From Vibrionaceae bacterium (GTDB lineage: Bacteria; Pseudomonadota; Gammaproteobacteria; Enterobacterales; Vibrionaceae): 34,479 nucleotides of DNA. Under the pieces are notes generated by a model. That model made no database searches. It saw only the letters and a list, made by a program, of their open reading frames with translations, and had not been told where the DNA came from. Where the stretch lies: assembly GCA_018222805.1 (NCBI GenBank), contig JAAEZQ010000037.1, forward strand, positions 1 to 34,479. Reading direction: 5' to 3'. The translations under genes and the position numbers were made by a program. Positions 22,548-31,247 of the stretch are shown here, in pieces; position 1 is the stretch's first letter; each line of letters begins with the position of its first letter.

Positions 22548-23512
22548 ACAATTTAAAACTCACTTTGCTTTCTTCCTCACTCTTGTTTATCGCGATTCTA
22601 AGTCTGGTTGTTGGTGCATCCGATATTTCGATAAAACAGGTCTCATATTCCCTACTCAGCGGTGGGGAATTTGACTTCATTATCAATCAATACCGTTTAC
22701 CACGAATCTTTCTCGCTTTAGGCGTTGGTGCTGGTCTCGGGTTATCAGGAATGTTGGTGCAAGGCGTGATCCGAAACCCACTCGCATCGCCTGATTTGAT
22801 GGGAATAAGTGCTGGCGCTGGGTTAGCGGCAACCTCCTTATTAGTGATGTTTCCGCAGGCACCCACACATTACTTACCGCTTGCAGCGCTAGTTGGAGGT
22901 TTTGCTGCCGCCGGTATGATTCTGCTCATAGGGTACAAAGTGCAGCCAACTGCGGCTCGACTCGCATTAATAGGTATCGCTATCAGCGCATTTCTTTCCA
23001 GCTTTATTGATTTTTTGATGGTGGTTCATCCGATAGAAATCAACACAGCCATGGTTTGGTTGACAGGTAGTTTATGGGGAAGAAACTGGGAGCAAGTACC
23101 GTTTATATGGATAACACTTGTGGTCATAGTTCCGTTTTCCTGCTGGTTAGCCTGGCGCCTGGATGTCATGGGGCTGGGAGAAGATAGCGCGACCTCACTT
23201 GGCATTAAACCGAAACGCATTAAGTTACTCTCACTGGCTAGTGCTGTAATTCTTGCCAGTGTCAGTGTGTCGGTATGCGGCACGATAAGCTTTGTCGGAT
23301 TATTAACTCCGCACTTAGCAAGAATGCTTTTTGGCCACAATCATAAATTACTTGTGCCCAGCGCAGCCTTGCTTGGTGCATTAATGGTGTTGGTATCTGA
23401 TACGCTCGCGAGGGGAATACACCCTCCTTTAGAACTTCCAGCAGGCGTTTTAACTTCTTTGATTGGTGCGCCTTACTTCATTTTCTTATTGCAACGTTAC
23501 AAGGGGTGGTGA
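22544..23512 (+). CDS. fecD: FecD-like iron-chelate ABC permease
   Basis: A 322-residue second permease subunit. Segments QYRLPRIFLALGVGAGLGLSGMLVQG, IRNPLASPDLMGISAGAG, NTAMVWLTGSLWGRNW and the C-terminal HPPLELPAGVLTSLIGAPYFIFLL match FecD closely. It overlaps fecC by 4 nt and shares one base with the start of fecE, so translation of the three is coupled. Presumed to work only as FecC-FecD-FecE2. Confidence 0.88.
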   Translation: MNNLKLTLLSSSLLFIAILSLVVGASDISIKQVSYSLLSGGEFDFIINQYRLPRIFLALGVGAGLGLSGMLVQGVIRNPLASPDLMGISAGAGLAATSLLVMFPQAPTHYLPLAALVGGFAAAGMILLIGYKVQPTAARLALIGIAISAFLSSFIDFLMVVHPIEINTAMVWLTGSLWGRNWEQVPFIWITLVVIVPFSCWLAWRLDVMGLGEDSATSLGIKPKRIKLLSLASAVILASVSVSVCGTISFVGLLTPHLARMLFGHNHKLLVPSAALLGALMVLVSDTLARGIHPPLELPAGVLTSLIGAPYFIFLLQRYKGW

Positions 23513-24276
23513 TGATAGCTGCAAATAATTTAAATGTTTCTTATGGTGACAAAGTCATTATTGAAGCGCTCAATCTCACACTACCAAAAGGCAAAATTAC
23601 CGCTCTTATCGGCCCAAATGGATGTGGTAAGTCAACGTTATTGAAAACGTTAGCCCGAATTAATATGCCCACTAGCGGTGAGATCCTGCTTAATGAAAAA
23701 GCATTGAGATCATACCGTGACAAACACTTGGCACAAGAAATGTCGTTATTACCTCAGGTATTAGAAACGCCAGAGGGGATAACGGTAAAGCGTCTCGTTG
23801 AATACGGTCGCTCACCATACCTCTCACACTGGGGTAAGCTGGGAGAACATGACAAGAAGATGGTCGCTAGTGCAATGCGAGAAACAGGTTTAGAAGGCTT
23901 AGCTGAACAAACGGTTGAATCATTATCCGGAGGCCAAAGACAAAGGGCCTGGATAGCCATGATTTTAGCGCAGGATACCAATATCGTGATGCTTGATGAG
24001 CCTACCACCTACCTGGATCTTTCTCATCAGATTGAGCTGATGAAAATCATGCGCGAGATGAACAACAAAGGAAAAACGGTGATCGTCGTATTACACGATT
24101 TAAATCAGGCATGTCGCTACTGTGACCACTTAGTTGTACTCAAAAATGGCCAGCTCATTGCTCAAGGCACGCCTCATGATGTTTTCACCGAAACACTACT
24201 TAAGGATGTGTTCTCTCTTGATGCTCGAGTTACTCAAGACCCTGTCTCCAATACTCCTATGTGCATTGCCCACTGA
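23512..24276 (+). CDS. fecE: FecE-like iron-chelate ABC ATPase
   Basis: A 254-residue ATPase that energises the FecCD channel. Walker A is GPNGCGKST, the signature LSGGQRQRAWIAM, Walker B VMLDEPTTYLD, and the switch histidine VLHDLNQ. The stretch DLSHQIELMKIMREM and the ending PVSNTPMC closely follow E. coli FecE (255 residues). ATG 23512 is chosen: AAGGGG (23501-23506) is well placed and TGATG overlaps the fecD stop; GTG codons at 23506 and 23509 are less likely. The substrate could be ferric dicitrate or another siderophore. Confidence 0.9.
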   Translation: MIAANNLNVSYGDKVIIEALNLTLPKGKITALIGPNGCGKSTLLKTLARINMPTSGEILLNEKALRSYRDKHLAQEMSLLPQVLETPEGITVKRLVEYGRSPYLSHWGKLGEHDKKMVASAMRETGLEGLAEQTVESLSGGQRQRAWIAMILAQDTNIVMLDEPTTYLDLSHQIELMKIMREMNNKGKTVIVVLHDLNQACRYCDHLVVLKNGQLIAQGTPHDVFTETLLKDVFSLDARVTQDPVSNTPMCIAH

Positions 24277-24364
24277 GAACGAGCGTACCCAAGCTCTTGT
24301 TTGATCTGTCTCTTAATCTAACCACTCACCATCACAAGGTTAAGAGGCAACTTCTTGCGAAACG

Positions 24365-25282
24365 TTAGCCATACACTTCCAAGCTCGCCTGAATCAAACT
24401 CATATGAATCGGAACCAGGTCTTGGTGATTGCTTCGGTAACCACCACCAACTACGGCTGCTACCGGAATGCCGCGTTCTTTCATTAACTGCATCAAGAAA
24501 CGATCACGCTCAAGTATGCCTTGCGTAGACACATCAAAATAACCAAGTTCATCGTCGGTATGTATATCAACGCCAGCATCATAAATCACCATATCAGGGC
24601 GATGCAGATTCAGCGCCATTTGCACCACTTCTTTAAACGTCATCAAAAAGGTTTCGTCGTCGGTTCCCCTAACCAAAGGGACATCCAGATCAGACTCAGG
24701 CTTTCTTGCCGGGAAATTTTTATCACAGTGGAAGGAGAGCGTGACGATATCGGCCTCTTCCTGACACAAGGTCGCCGTGCCATCACCGTGGTGAACATCA
24801 CTATCAATGATCAGAATTTTATCGACATCGTCATGATCCAGCATATGCTTTGCCGCAATCACCAAGTCGTTAAACAGACAAAAACCACTGCCAAAGTCTT
24901 TATGAGCGTGGTGGTAGCCACCACTCAAGTGCAATGCGACGCCGTGTTCGAGCGCTTTTTCAGCCGTCAAAACCGTACCAGCCGCAGAAGTAAGTGTTCT
25001 GGTTATCAACACTTCACTCCAAGGAAAGCCTATACGACGCATTTTAGCCGCTGGCAGCGTGCCACTGACCAGTAAATCCACATACTCTGCATCGTGAACT
25101 CGCTTAATATCATCTACCTGCAATGCAGTTGGCTCGCAAAACTGAACTCGCTCCTGGCAGTTTCCGTTCGCTAGCTTTTCTTGTACTGCCTCATAGAGAT
25201 ACTGATACTTCATGATTGGGTAGCGATGCCCATCAGGTAGGTTGAGTTGTGAGTATATCGGATGATAGATAAGTGGCAGCAT
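24365..25282 (-). CDS. Histone-deacetylase-family amidohydrolase
   Basis: A 305-residue zinc hydrolase of the HDAC/acetoin-utilisation superfamily, closest in style to class IV. Visible active-site parts are GGYHHA (histidine dyad 124-125), DSDVHHGDGT with zinc ligands Asp162 and His164, the AGVD Asp239 as third ligand, and GGGY with Tyr281. Bacterial members deacetylate acetyl-lysine, polyamines or other amides; the substrate here is unknown. It stands alone, convergent with fecE across 88 nt. ATG 25282 opens MLPLIYHP, a typical start. Confidence 0.9.
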   Translation of the reverse strand: MLPLIYHPIYSQLNLPDGHRYPIMKYQYLYEAVQEKLANGNCQERVQFCEPTALQVDDIKRVHDAEYVDLLVSGTLPAAKMRRIGFPWSEVLITRTLTSAAGTVLTAEKALEHGVALHLSGGYHHAHKDFGSGFCLFNDLVIAAKHMLDHDDVDKILIIDSDVHHGDGTATLCQEEADIVTLSFHCDKNFPARKPESDLDVPLVRGTDDETFLMTFKEVVQMALNLHRPDMVIYDAGVDIHTDDELGYFDVSTQGILERDRFLMQLMKERGIPVAAVVGGGYRSNHQDLVPIHMSLIQASLEVYG

Positions 25283-25410
25283 GGAACGTTCTTTTTAACA
25301 ATTGTGGCGAAATAGTACCAAGTTCAACCATTGAATAAAATGCCATTTCACTGCTATGGTTTTCAGAGCTAACGCAATCACTCGACAACAAATATGAATA
25401 AGGGAATCAG

Positions 25411-26100
25411 ATGAGTTCTACCGTTTTTATTACTGGCGCAAATCGCGGTATCGGCTTGAGTTTAACGAAGCTATACATCGACAATGGCTGGCAAGTACAC
25501 GCGACAACTCGTAACTTAGCGAACAGCGACGAATTAGTAAGTTTAAGCGACCAATATGCCTCACTAACACTGCATGAGCTTGATGTCACCGACTACCAAC
25601 GAGTCGCCAAACTGGCCCAGACCCTGCCCCCAATCGACCTATTAATTAATAATGCAGGTTACTTCGGCCCTAAAGGTTGGGGATTTGGAAATACCGACGT
25701 TGAAGAGTGGCGTAAAGTACTTGAGATCAACACGATAGCACCGCTAAAACTAGTAGAAGCCGTCTACCCATTACTACAACAAGGCCAAATGAAGAAAATC
25801 GCCTGCCTTTCTTCTAAAGTCGGCAGTATGACCGAGAATACCTCTGGTGGCGGTTATATTTATCGTTCATCTAAAGCTGCGCTTAACTCAGTCGTAAAAA
25901 GTTTAAGCAACGATTTAACAGACCAAGGTTTCACCGTTTTGGCCCTACACCCTGGCTGGGTGCGTACCGCGATGGGTGGACCAAATGCTTTAATTGAAGC
26001 AGAAACTTCAGCAACGGGGCTCGCTAACGTCATCAAACAAAGCACACAACACAACTCAGGACAATTTATTAATTACGATGGTACAGAGCTACCTTGGTAG
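25411..26100 (+). CDS. Short-chain dehydrogenase/reductase (classical, active-looking)
   Basis: A 229-residue cytosolic SDR with all key motifs: TGANRGIG at 8-15, NNAG at 80-83, Asn107, Ser134/135, and YRSSK with Tyr151 and Lys155. The later HPGWVRTAMGG segment is typical of the C-factor/carbonyl-reductase-like group. It probably uses NAD(P)H to reduce a small carbonyl; the substrate cannot be told. AAGGGAAT is well spaced before ATG 25411. It contrasts with the motif-less SDR at 1876-2559. Confidence 0.88.
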   Translation: MSSTVFITGANRGIGLSLTKLYIDNGWQVHATTRNLANSDELVSLSDQYASLTLHELDVTDYQRVAKLAQTLPPIDLLINNAGYFGPKGWGFGNTDVEEWRKVLEINTIAPLKLVEAVYPLLQQGQMKKIACLSSKVGSMTENTSGGGYIYRSSKAALNSVVKSLSNDLTDQGFTVLALHPGWVRTAMGGPNALIEAETSATGLANVIKQSTQHNSGQFINYDGTELPW

Positions 26101-26181
26101 ACGTATTCCGACTCAAGATGATGTCAAAGGCGCAATTGAGAAGAATAGCAGCTTGATTGATTAGTAACGATGAAGGTCAAC

Positions 26182-26210
26182 GCGGCACGTTTCAGTGCCG
26201 CTTTGTTGTT
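26182..26210 (+). terminator. Terminator of the SDR gene
   Basis: Perfect 7-bp GC-rich stem GCGGCAC (26182-26188) / GTGCCGC (26195-26201), then TTTGTTGTT. It lies between the SDR gene and convergent topB. Confidence 0.8.
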
Positions 26211-28173
26211 AAGATGATTTGCGTTTTGGTGTTCCAGATTTAGAAGCACTGCCCTTCGAATAGGTACGCTTCTTACGCTTAAAAGCCGGGCGCTCTACTT
26301 TCGGTAAGTGGCGTAAAGACTCGGGAATCGGTCCCGATTTGACCTGCCCCATCAACCCATCAATTCGTTGCTCCAACGCCTGCATAAATGGCTGATAGGC
26401 TTGATTTTTTTCTGCCATTCCCTGTAGTTGGTGCTCCCAGTGCGCCGTCATATCCGGATAAGTCGCATCTTGGGGAAGCGCATGAACCAAACCTCGACCA
26501 GCAGGTGAGCTTAAAATCGATTTACCTTGACGAGTCAAAAGCTGGCGCTTGAAGAGTGTATCGAGAATTCCAGCTCGCGTAGCTTCGGTTCCAAGACCAT
26601 CCGTATCACGTAGGATCTTTTTCAATTCTTTATCTGCAACATAGCGGGCAATTCCCGTCATGGCCTGCAACAGTGTCGCTTCGGTAAAGTGTTTTGGCGG
26701 CTCTGTCTTGCGGTCTTTTATTTCCCCTTCCCGACAGGTTAGCACCGTGCCTTCAGCCAAAGGCGGCACTGCATCAATCCCGTCATCTTCCTTGTCTGTT
26801 TTCCCCATTAAGGCTTTCCAACCCGGAGAGACAAGCTGACGACCTTTAGCAATAAAAATGCCCCCAGCAATATCAAATACCAACTTAGCTTCGGCGTATA
26901 TGGCCGCAGGGTAAAACTGCATTAAATACTGTCGTGCAATCAACTGGTACACTTTCATCTCATTGCCGGATAAGGCATTCACGTTAGCTTGCTTTGGTGT
27001 TGGAATGATCGCATGGTGCGCATCCACTTTTTTGTCATTCCATGCTTTCGATTTGAGCGATAAATCTGCCCCCTGAACGGCACTTTGTAGCTCTTTGGCA
27101 TTGTTAGCAATTGCAGAAGTCACGGAGCCAGCTTGTACATGATGCTCCATCGGCAGATAACGACAATCCGAACGCGGGTAAGTGATCAGCTTATGTTTCT
27201 CATACAGTGCCTGACAGGTATCCAAGACTTGCTGAGCACTCATACCATAACGTTTTGCCGTATCAATCTGCAATGCAGACAGAGAATAAGGTAAAGGGGC
27301 AGATTGCTTGGTCTGTTTTTGCTCAGACTCTTTCACCGTGGCTGGTTGGTTCTGGATACGAGCAGCGACATTCTCCACCAACTTGCGGTTCAGAACTCGC
27401 CCTTCCTCATCCTGCCATGGCTTACACGCTTCACTGGGCTTCCATCTCGCACGAATATCAAATGCGCCATTTTGATCTTGATAAGGGATCAGCGCATGCA
27501 AGGTGAAATAATCTTTGGGGACAAAGTTCTCGATTTCTTCATCGCGACGCACCACCAACCCAAGCACTGGCGTTTGTACTCTGCCTACTGACAATACACC
27601 TTGGTATCCAGCTTTTTGTCCGAGCAAGGTGTAGGCGCGAGACATATTCATACCATAGAGCCAATCCGCTCGGGAGCGAGCCAGAGCAGACACTGAAAGC
27701 GGAATAAAGTCACGATTACTGCGCATTGAGTTAAGTGCCCGCTTTACAGCAGGTAAGTTCAAGTCAGAAATCAGTAAACGCAGTGTTGCTTGCTTCTTAG
27801 TTTTAGATAGTTTGCAATAATCGAGCACTTCATCGACCAAGAGCTGACCTTCACGATCCGGGTCTCCAGCATGAATGACTTCCGTCGCATCTTTCAGCAA
27901 TTTACGAATCACGGTCAATTGCTTACTGGCGCTCTTTCTTGGCCTTAACTGCCACTGTTCAGGAACAATAGGCAGATCTGCCATATTCCATTTTTTGTAG
28001 CGTTCATCATAGGCGTCTGGCTCTACCTGCTCTAATAAATGACCGATACACCAAGTCACCACATCTCCATTACCACAGCGAATAAAACCTTGGTCTTTCT
28101 TTTGAGGGTTCGGAAGTGCGGCAGCAATTGCACGGCCTAAACTTGGTTTTTCAGCAATAAACAGACGAGACAT
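26209..28173 (-). CDS. topB: DNA topoisomerase III
   Basis: A 654-residue type IA topoisomerase that passes single strands and decatenates DNA. The TOPRIM metal residues are visible as Glu8 (AEKPS) and Asp104/Asp106 (GDPDREG). The catalytic tyrosine is Tyr332 in ITYPRSD; E. coli TopB has Tyr328. GTEATRAGILDTL follows in the C-terminal half, and the tail (KRKKRTYSKGSASKSG) is strongly basic for DNA contact. MSRLFIAEKPSLG is the family start, yet no Shine-Dalgarno sequence precedes ATG 28173, and a 14-bp hairpin ends 21 nt upstream. Confidence 0.96.
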   Translation of the reverse strand: MSRLFIAEKPSLGRAIAAALPNPQKKDQGFIRCGNGDVVTWCIGHLLEQVEPDAYDERYKKWNMADLPIVPEQWQLRPRKSASKQLTVIRKLLKDATEVIHAGDPDREGQLLVDEVLDYCKLSKTKKQATLRLLISDLNLPAVKRALNSMRSNRDFIPLSVSALARSRADWLYGMNMSRAYTLLGQKAGYQGVLSVGRVQTPVLGLVVRRDEEIENFVPKDYFTLHALIPYQDQNGAFDIRARWKPSEACKPWQDEEGRVLNRKLVENVAARIQNQPATVKESEQKQTKQSAPLPYSLSALQIDTAKRYGMSAQQVLDTCQALYEKHKLITYPRSDCRYLPMEHHVQAGSVTSAIANNAKELQSAVQGADLSLKSKAWNDKKVDAHHAIIPTPKQANVNALSGNEMKVYQLIARQYLMQFYPAAIYAEAKLVFDIAGGIFIAKGRQLVSPGWKALMGKTDKEDDGIDAVPPLAEGTVLTCREGEIKDRKTEPPKHFTEATLLQAMTGIARYVADKELKKILRDTDGLGTEATRAGILDTLFKRQLLTRQGKSILSSPAGRGLVHALPQDATYPDMTAHWEHQLQGMAEKNQAYQPFMQALEQRIDGLMGQVKSGPIPESLRHLPKVERPAFKRKKRTYSKGSASKSGTPKRKSS

Positions 28174-28194
28174 AAGTTTTGGAAAGTAATAATA

Positions 28195-28226
28195 ATTAGG
28201 GCCACATTATCGAATGTAGCCCTAAT
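28195..28226 (-). terminator. Hairpin between ydjA and topB
   Basis: ATTAGGGCCACATT (28195-28208) pairs with AATGTAGCCCTAAT (28213-28226), with one mismatch in 14 and a 4-nt loop. On the minus strand TATTATTACTTT follows. It could end ydjA transcripts or act in the topB leader. Confidence 0.7.
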
Positions 28227-28274
28227 AAATCAAGAAAAAACTGTATAGATAGACAGTAAACTTGTGGTTAGAGT

Positions 28275-28823
28275 TTATTGAAATACAACAAACTTCGCTA
28301 GGTCACGCTCTGGCACTTTCATCGGTGTGCTATCTGGTGTACCTAAATAAAGGAAACCGACGATTTCATCTTCACCTTCAAGTCCAAACGCTTTGTGCAC
28401 TTCAGGATGGAACATCCATGGCCCTGAACGCCAGAAACCTTGGAAACCCTGTGCAACTGCGGCCATTTGCATCGCTTGAACAGCACAACCCGCTGAAAGG
28501 TACTGCTCTAGCGCTGGTACTTTTTCATGTTGAGTCACTTTAGCGATAACCGTAATGACCATCGGAGCACGGAATGGGGCATTTTTCAGCTTCTCAACCA
28601 CTGCTTCCTCGCAGTTATCCGTAACCGCTGCTTTAACTAAAATATCAGACAGTTTATTTAAGCCTTTACCTTGCGCGATCACAAAGCGCCATGGTGTTAA
28701 ACCTGCGTGATCAGGCGCACGCAAGCCAGCGCGAATGATATTTTCCAGCGCTTTCCCTTCTGGTGCTGGCGCGGATAACTTGCCGACAGAACGGCGGTTA
28801 AGCAAAAGTTCGAGAGCTTCCAT
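28275..28823 (-). CDS. ydjA: NAD(P)H nitroreductase YdjA-like
   Basis: A 182-residue FMN-dependent nitroreductase-fold protein; YdjA of E. coli is the shortest member of that family and nearly this length. The phosphate-binding RRSVGKLSAPAP start, APDHAGLTPWRFVIAQG, and LSAGCAVQAMQMAA with the later VGFLYLGTP are family marks. Its physiological substrate is unknown. It lies between fadH and topB, within the topB/ydjA/sppA/ansA grouping shared with enterobacteria. ATG 28823 is followed by MEALELLLNRRS. Confidence 0.9.
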   Translation of the reverse strand: MEALELLLNRRSVGKLSAPAPEGKALENIIRAGLRAPDHAGLTPWRFVIAQGKGLNKLSDILVKAAVTDNCEEAVVEKLKNAPFRAPMVITVIAKVTQHEKVPALEQYLSAGCAVQAMQMAAVAQGFQGFWRSGPWMFHPEVHKAFGLEGEDEIVGFLYLGTPDSTPMKVPERDLAKFVVFQ

Positions 28824-28960
28824 GAACTGGTCCTTATTGAATCTAACTTGTATTTTGTCTGCTGGTCACTTTAGCACAATCTACCCCTCTGAATAACAAC
28901 CTGTTTTTTAGGGACTATATCTAGACCACAAAATACATTTCCCAGTCTGATAGGAAATAA

Positions 28961-28985
28961 AAAGCTGCGCATAAAGCGCAGCTTT
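28961..28985 (-). terminator. fadH terminator
   Basis: A 10-bp perfect stem, AAAGCTGCGC (28961-28970) with GCGCAGCTTT (28976-28985), loop ataaa. On the minus strand it is followed by TTATTTCC. It lies 25 nt after the fadH stop. Confidence 0.88.
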
Positions 28986-29010
28986 CTAGAACATATGGGT
29001 GTGAAACCTT

Positions 29011-31023
29011 TTATAGCTTCACCGCGAGCTTAACACCCTGACGGATTGCTCGTACGGCATCCAACTCACCAGCATAGTCAGCACCGCCAATAATATGCAG
29101 CTTATCGCCAAGTTGAGACCATTTGTCTTCAAACGGTCGAACCGATTCCTGACCAGCACAGATAACCACTTTATCCGCATTCAGCACTTGTGATTTGCCA
29201 TCAACCTGAATGTGTAATCCACGATCATCGATTTTTTCGTAAGAAACGCCACCCAGCAAATGAACGCCACGTTTTTCCAGCGTACGTTTATGGATCCACC
29301 CCGTCGTTTTACCCGGGCCTTTACCAACTTGTCCTTGACGACGTTGTAATACCCAAACCTCTTTGTCACTAACTGAATCAGGGAAAGGATACAAACCACC
29401 CGGTTGAGAAATCTCTTTATCAATACCCCAATCATGTAGCCAGTCATCCAACGTATGATCAACAGGCTCCGTAATCATGGTAGCGATATCAACACCGATA
29501 CCACCAGCACCAACGATCGCGACTTTTTCACCGACTGGTGTCTTTTCACGAATCAAAGTCTGGTAATCCACGACTTTTTCAGGATTATCAATACCTTCAA
29601 TATTCACTTTACGTGGTTCTACGCCAGATGCCATCACAACTTCATCGTACTCGGTGAGTAAGTCAAAGTTCGCTTCAGTCGAAAGGTGCAGGTTGACACC
29701 TGTCTCATCAAGACGGTTCGCGAAGTAACGAATCGTTTCACGAAATTCTTCTTTACCAGGAATCTGCATTGCGAGACGGAACTGCCCACCGATACGGTCG
29801 TTCTTCTCGAACAAATCCACTTTATGCCCGCGTTCTGCCAATGTCGTCGCACACGCAAGACCAGCAGGACCGGCCCCCACTACAGCAATGTTCTTTTTCT
29901 TAAGCGCTGGTGCAACAACGATTTCGGTTTCATAACACGCTAATGGGTTGACCAAACAGGTGGCACGCTTGCCCTTAAATACGTTGTCCAGACAAGCTTG
30001 GTTGCAGCCGATACAAGTATTGATGAACTGCGCTTTATCCTGCTGCGCTTTCGCCACAAAGTACGGGTCCGCCAAGAATGGGCGAGCCATAGAAACCATA
30101 TCAGCTTGGCCAGAAGAGAGAATACGCTCTGCTTCATCCGGGGTATTAATGCGATTACATGTAATGATTGGCACCGACACATGAGGCTTCACTTTCTCGG
30201 TTACCCAAGTAAACGCACCGCGCGGAACTTGTGTCGCGATCGTTGGAACGCGAGCCTCGTGCCAGCCAATACCAGTATTGATGATGGTTACGCCCGATTC
30301 TTCAAGCGCTTTAGCCAGTTCAATCACATCTTCAAACGTACTGCCTTGTTCTACTAAATCCAGCATAGACAAACGGAAGATAATAATGAATTTATCACCC
30401 ACCGCTTCACGTACCGCTTTCACGATCTCCAGAGGGAAACGCATACGTTTTTTGTAGCTACCGCCCCACTCGTCGTAACGCATGTTGGTGCGTTTACACA
30501 GGAACTGGTTAATCAAATAACCTTCCGAACCCATCAGCTCTACACCGTCATAGCCAGCGATCTGAGCCAGTTCCGCACTTTTGGCAAAATCTTCAATCGT
30601 GCTCTTGATTTGACGCTCGCTCATTTCACTTGGTGCAAACTTAGAAATCGGAGCTTTGATACCCGATGCACTTTGCGCCAAAGGGTGCATTGCGTAGCGT
30701 CCTGCGTGCAGAATTTGCAGAGCAATTTTGCTTCCGTGTTTGTGAACAGCTTCGGTGACGACTTTATGCGCTTCTGCATGCTTAGGTTTACTGAATTCTG
30801 CGCTCAGAGGGTGCAAGCGACCACGGAGGTTTGGAGAGAAACCACCTGTAACAATCAATCCAACGCCACCTTTGGCGCGTTCTTCATAAAATGCGGCCAG
30901 CTTTTGCAAGCCTTCCTTGTGCTCTTCTAAGCCAGTATGCATTGATCCCATCAGAACGCGATTACGTAATTGAGTAAAACCGAGATTCAGTGGTTTTAAT
31001 AAGTTTGGGTACGGTGCAGACAT
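29011..31023 (-). CDS. fadH: NADPH-dependent 2,4-dienoyl-CoA reductase
   Basis: A 670-residue iron-sulfur flavoprotein (E. coli 672) that reduces 2,4-dienoyl-CoA during beta-oxidation of unsaturated fatty acids. The N-terminal TIM barrel binds FMN (GSEGYLINQF with the active tyrosine about residue 169; WHEARVPTI with His255). Cys337, Cys340, Cys344 and Cys356 (CIGCNQAC and TCLVNP) hold the [4Fe-4S] cluster. The C-terminal half has the FAD loop VVGAGPAGLACA and the NADPH loop VAIVGAGGIGVDIA. ATG 31023 gives MSAPYPNLLKPL, the family start; a frame from 31086 is 21 residues longer without support. Confidence 0.96.
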   Translation of the reverse strand: MSAPYPNLLKPLNLGFTQLRNRVLMGSMHTGLEEHKEGLQKLAAFYEERAKGGVGLIVTGGFSPNLRGRLHPLSAEFSKPKHAEAHKVVTEAVHKHGSKIALQILHAGRYAMHPLAQSASGIKAPISKFAPSEMSERQIKSTIEDFAKSAELAQIAGYDGVELMGSEGYLINQFLCKRTNMRYDEWGGSYKKRMRFPLEIVKAVREAVGDKFIIIFRLSMLDLVEQGSTFEDVIELAKALEESGVTIINTGIGWHEARVPTIATQVPRGAFTWVTEKVKPHVSVPIITCNRINTPDEAERILSSGQADMVSMARPFLADPYFVAKAQQDKAQFINTCIGCNQACLDNVFKGKRATCLVNPLACYETEIVVAPALKKKNIAVVGAGPAGLACATTLAERGHKVDLFEKNDRIGGQFRLAMQIPGKEEFRETIRYFANRLDETGVNLHLSTEANFDLLTEYDEVVMASGVEPRKVNIEGIDNPEKVVDYQTLIREKTPVGEKVAIVGAGGIGVDIATMITEPVDHTLDDWLHDWGIDKEISQPGGLYPFPDSVSDKEVWVLQRRQGQVGKGPGKTTGWIHKRTLEKRGVHLLGGVSYEKIDDRGLHIQVDGKSQVLNADKVVICAGQESVRPFEDKWSQLGDKLHIIGGADYAGELDAVRAIRQGVKLAVKL

Positions 31024-31089
31024 TACTAAACATCCATTTTTATTATCTTGTGTGGTGACATTACGTTCTGCGAACCAAAAAATCAAACA

Positions 31090-31132
31090 GGTGTTTACAT
31101 TTTTGTAACACCGATCAATCTAGCGTTAAAAT
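31090..31132 (+). promoter_or_regulatory. sppA promoter with dyad over the -35
   Basis: -35 TTGTAA (31103-31108), 18-nt spacer, -10 TAAAAT (31127-31132). A near-perfect inverted repeat GGTGTTTACA (31090-31099) / TGTAACACC (31104-31112) covers the -35. The same dyad lies 67-89 nt before the divergent fadH start. Confidence 0.55.
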
Positions 31133-31247
31133 ATGCCAATTGTTGAAGGAGCGTGATAAGCTAAAAACACGTTATCTTTTGAGATCTTAGAGATAAGAAC
31201 CCATAATTTGTAAAAATACGAATTGGTTATCTCGTGATGGAGACATG

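Noticed and set aside
24277..24364. Terminator between fecE and the HDAC-like gene
   Set aside because: Short imperfect repeats (GAGC/GCTC; CTCTTAA/TTAAGAG) exist, but none makes a convincing stem with a U-tract.
24521..25075. 184-codon plus-strand ORF opposite the HDAC-like gene
   Set aside because: Antisense to conserved active-site codons of a well-supported gene.
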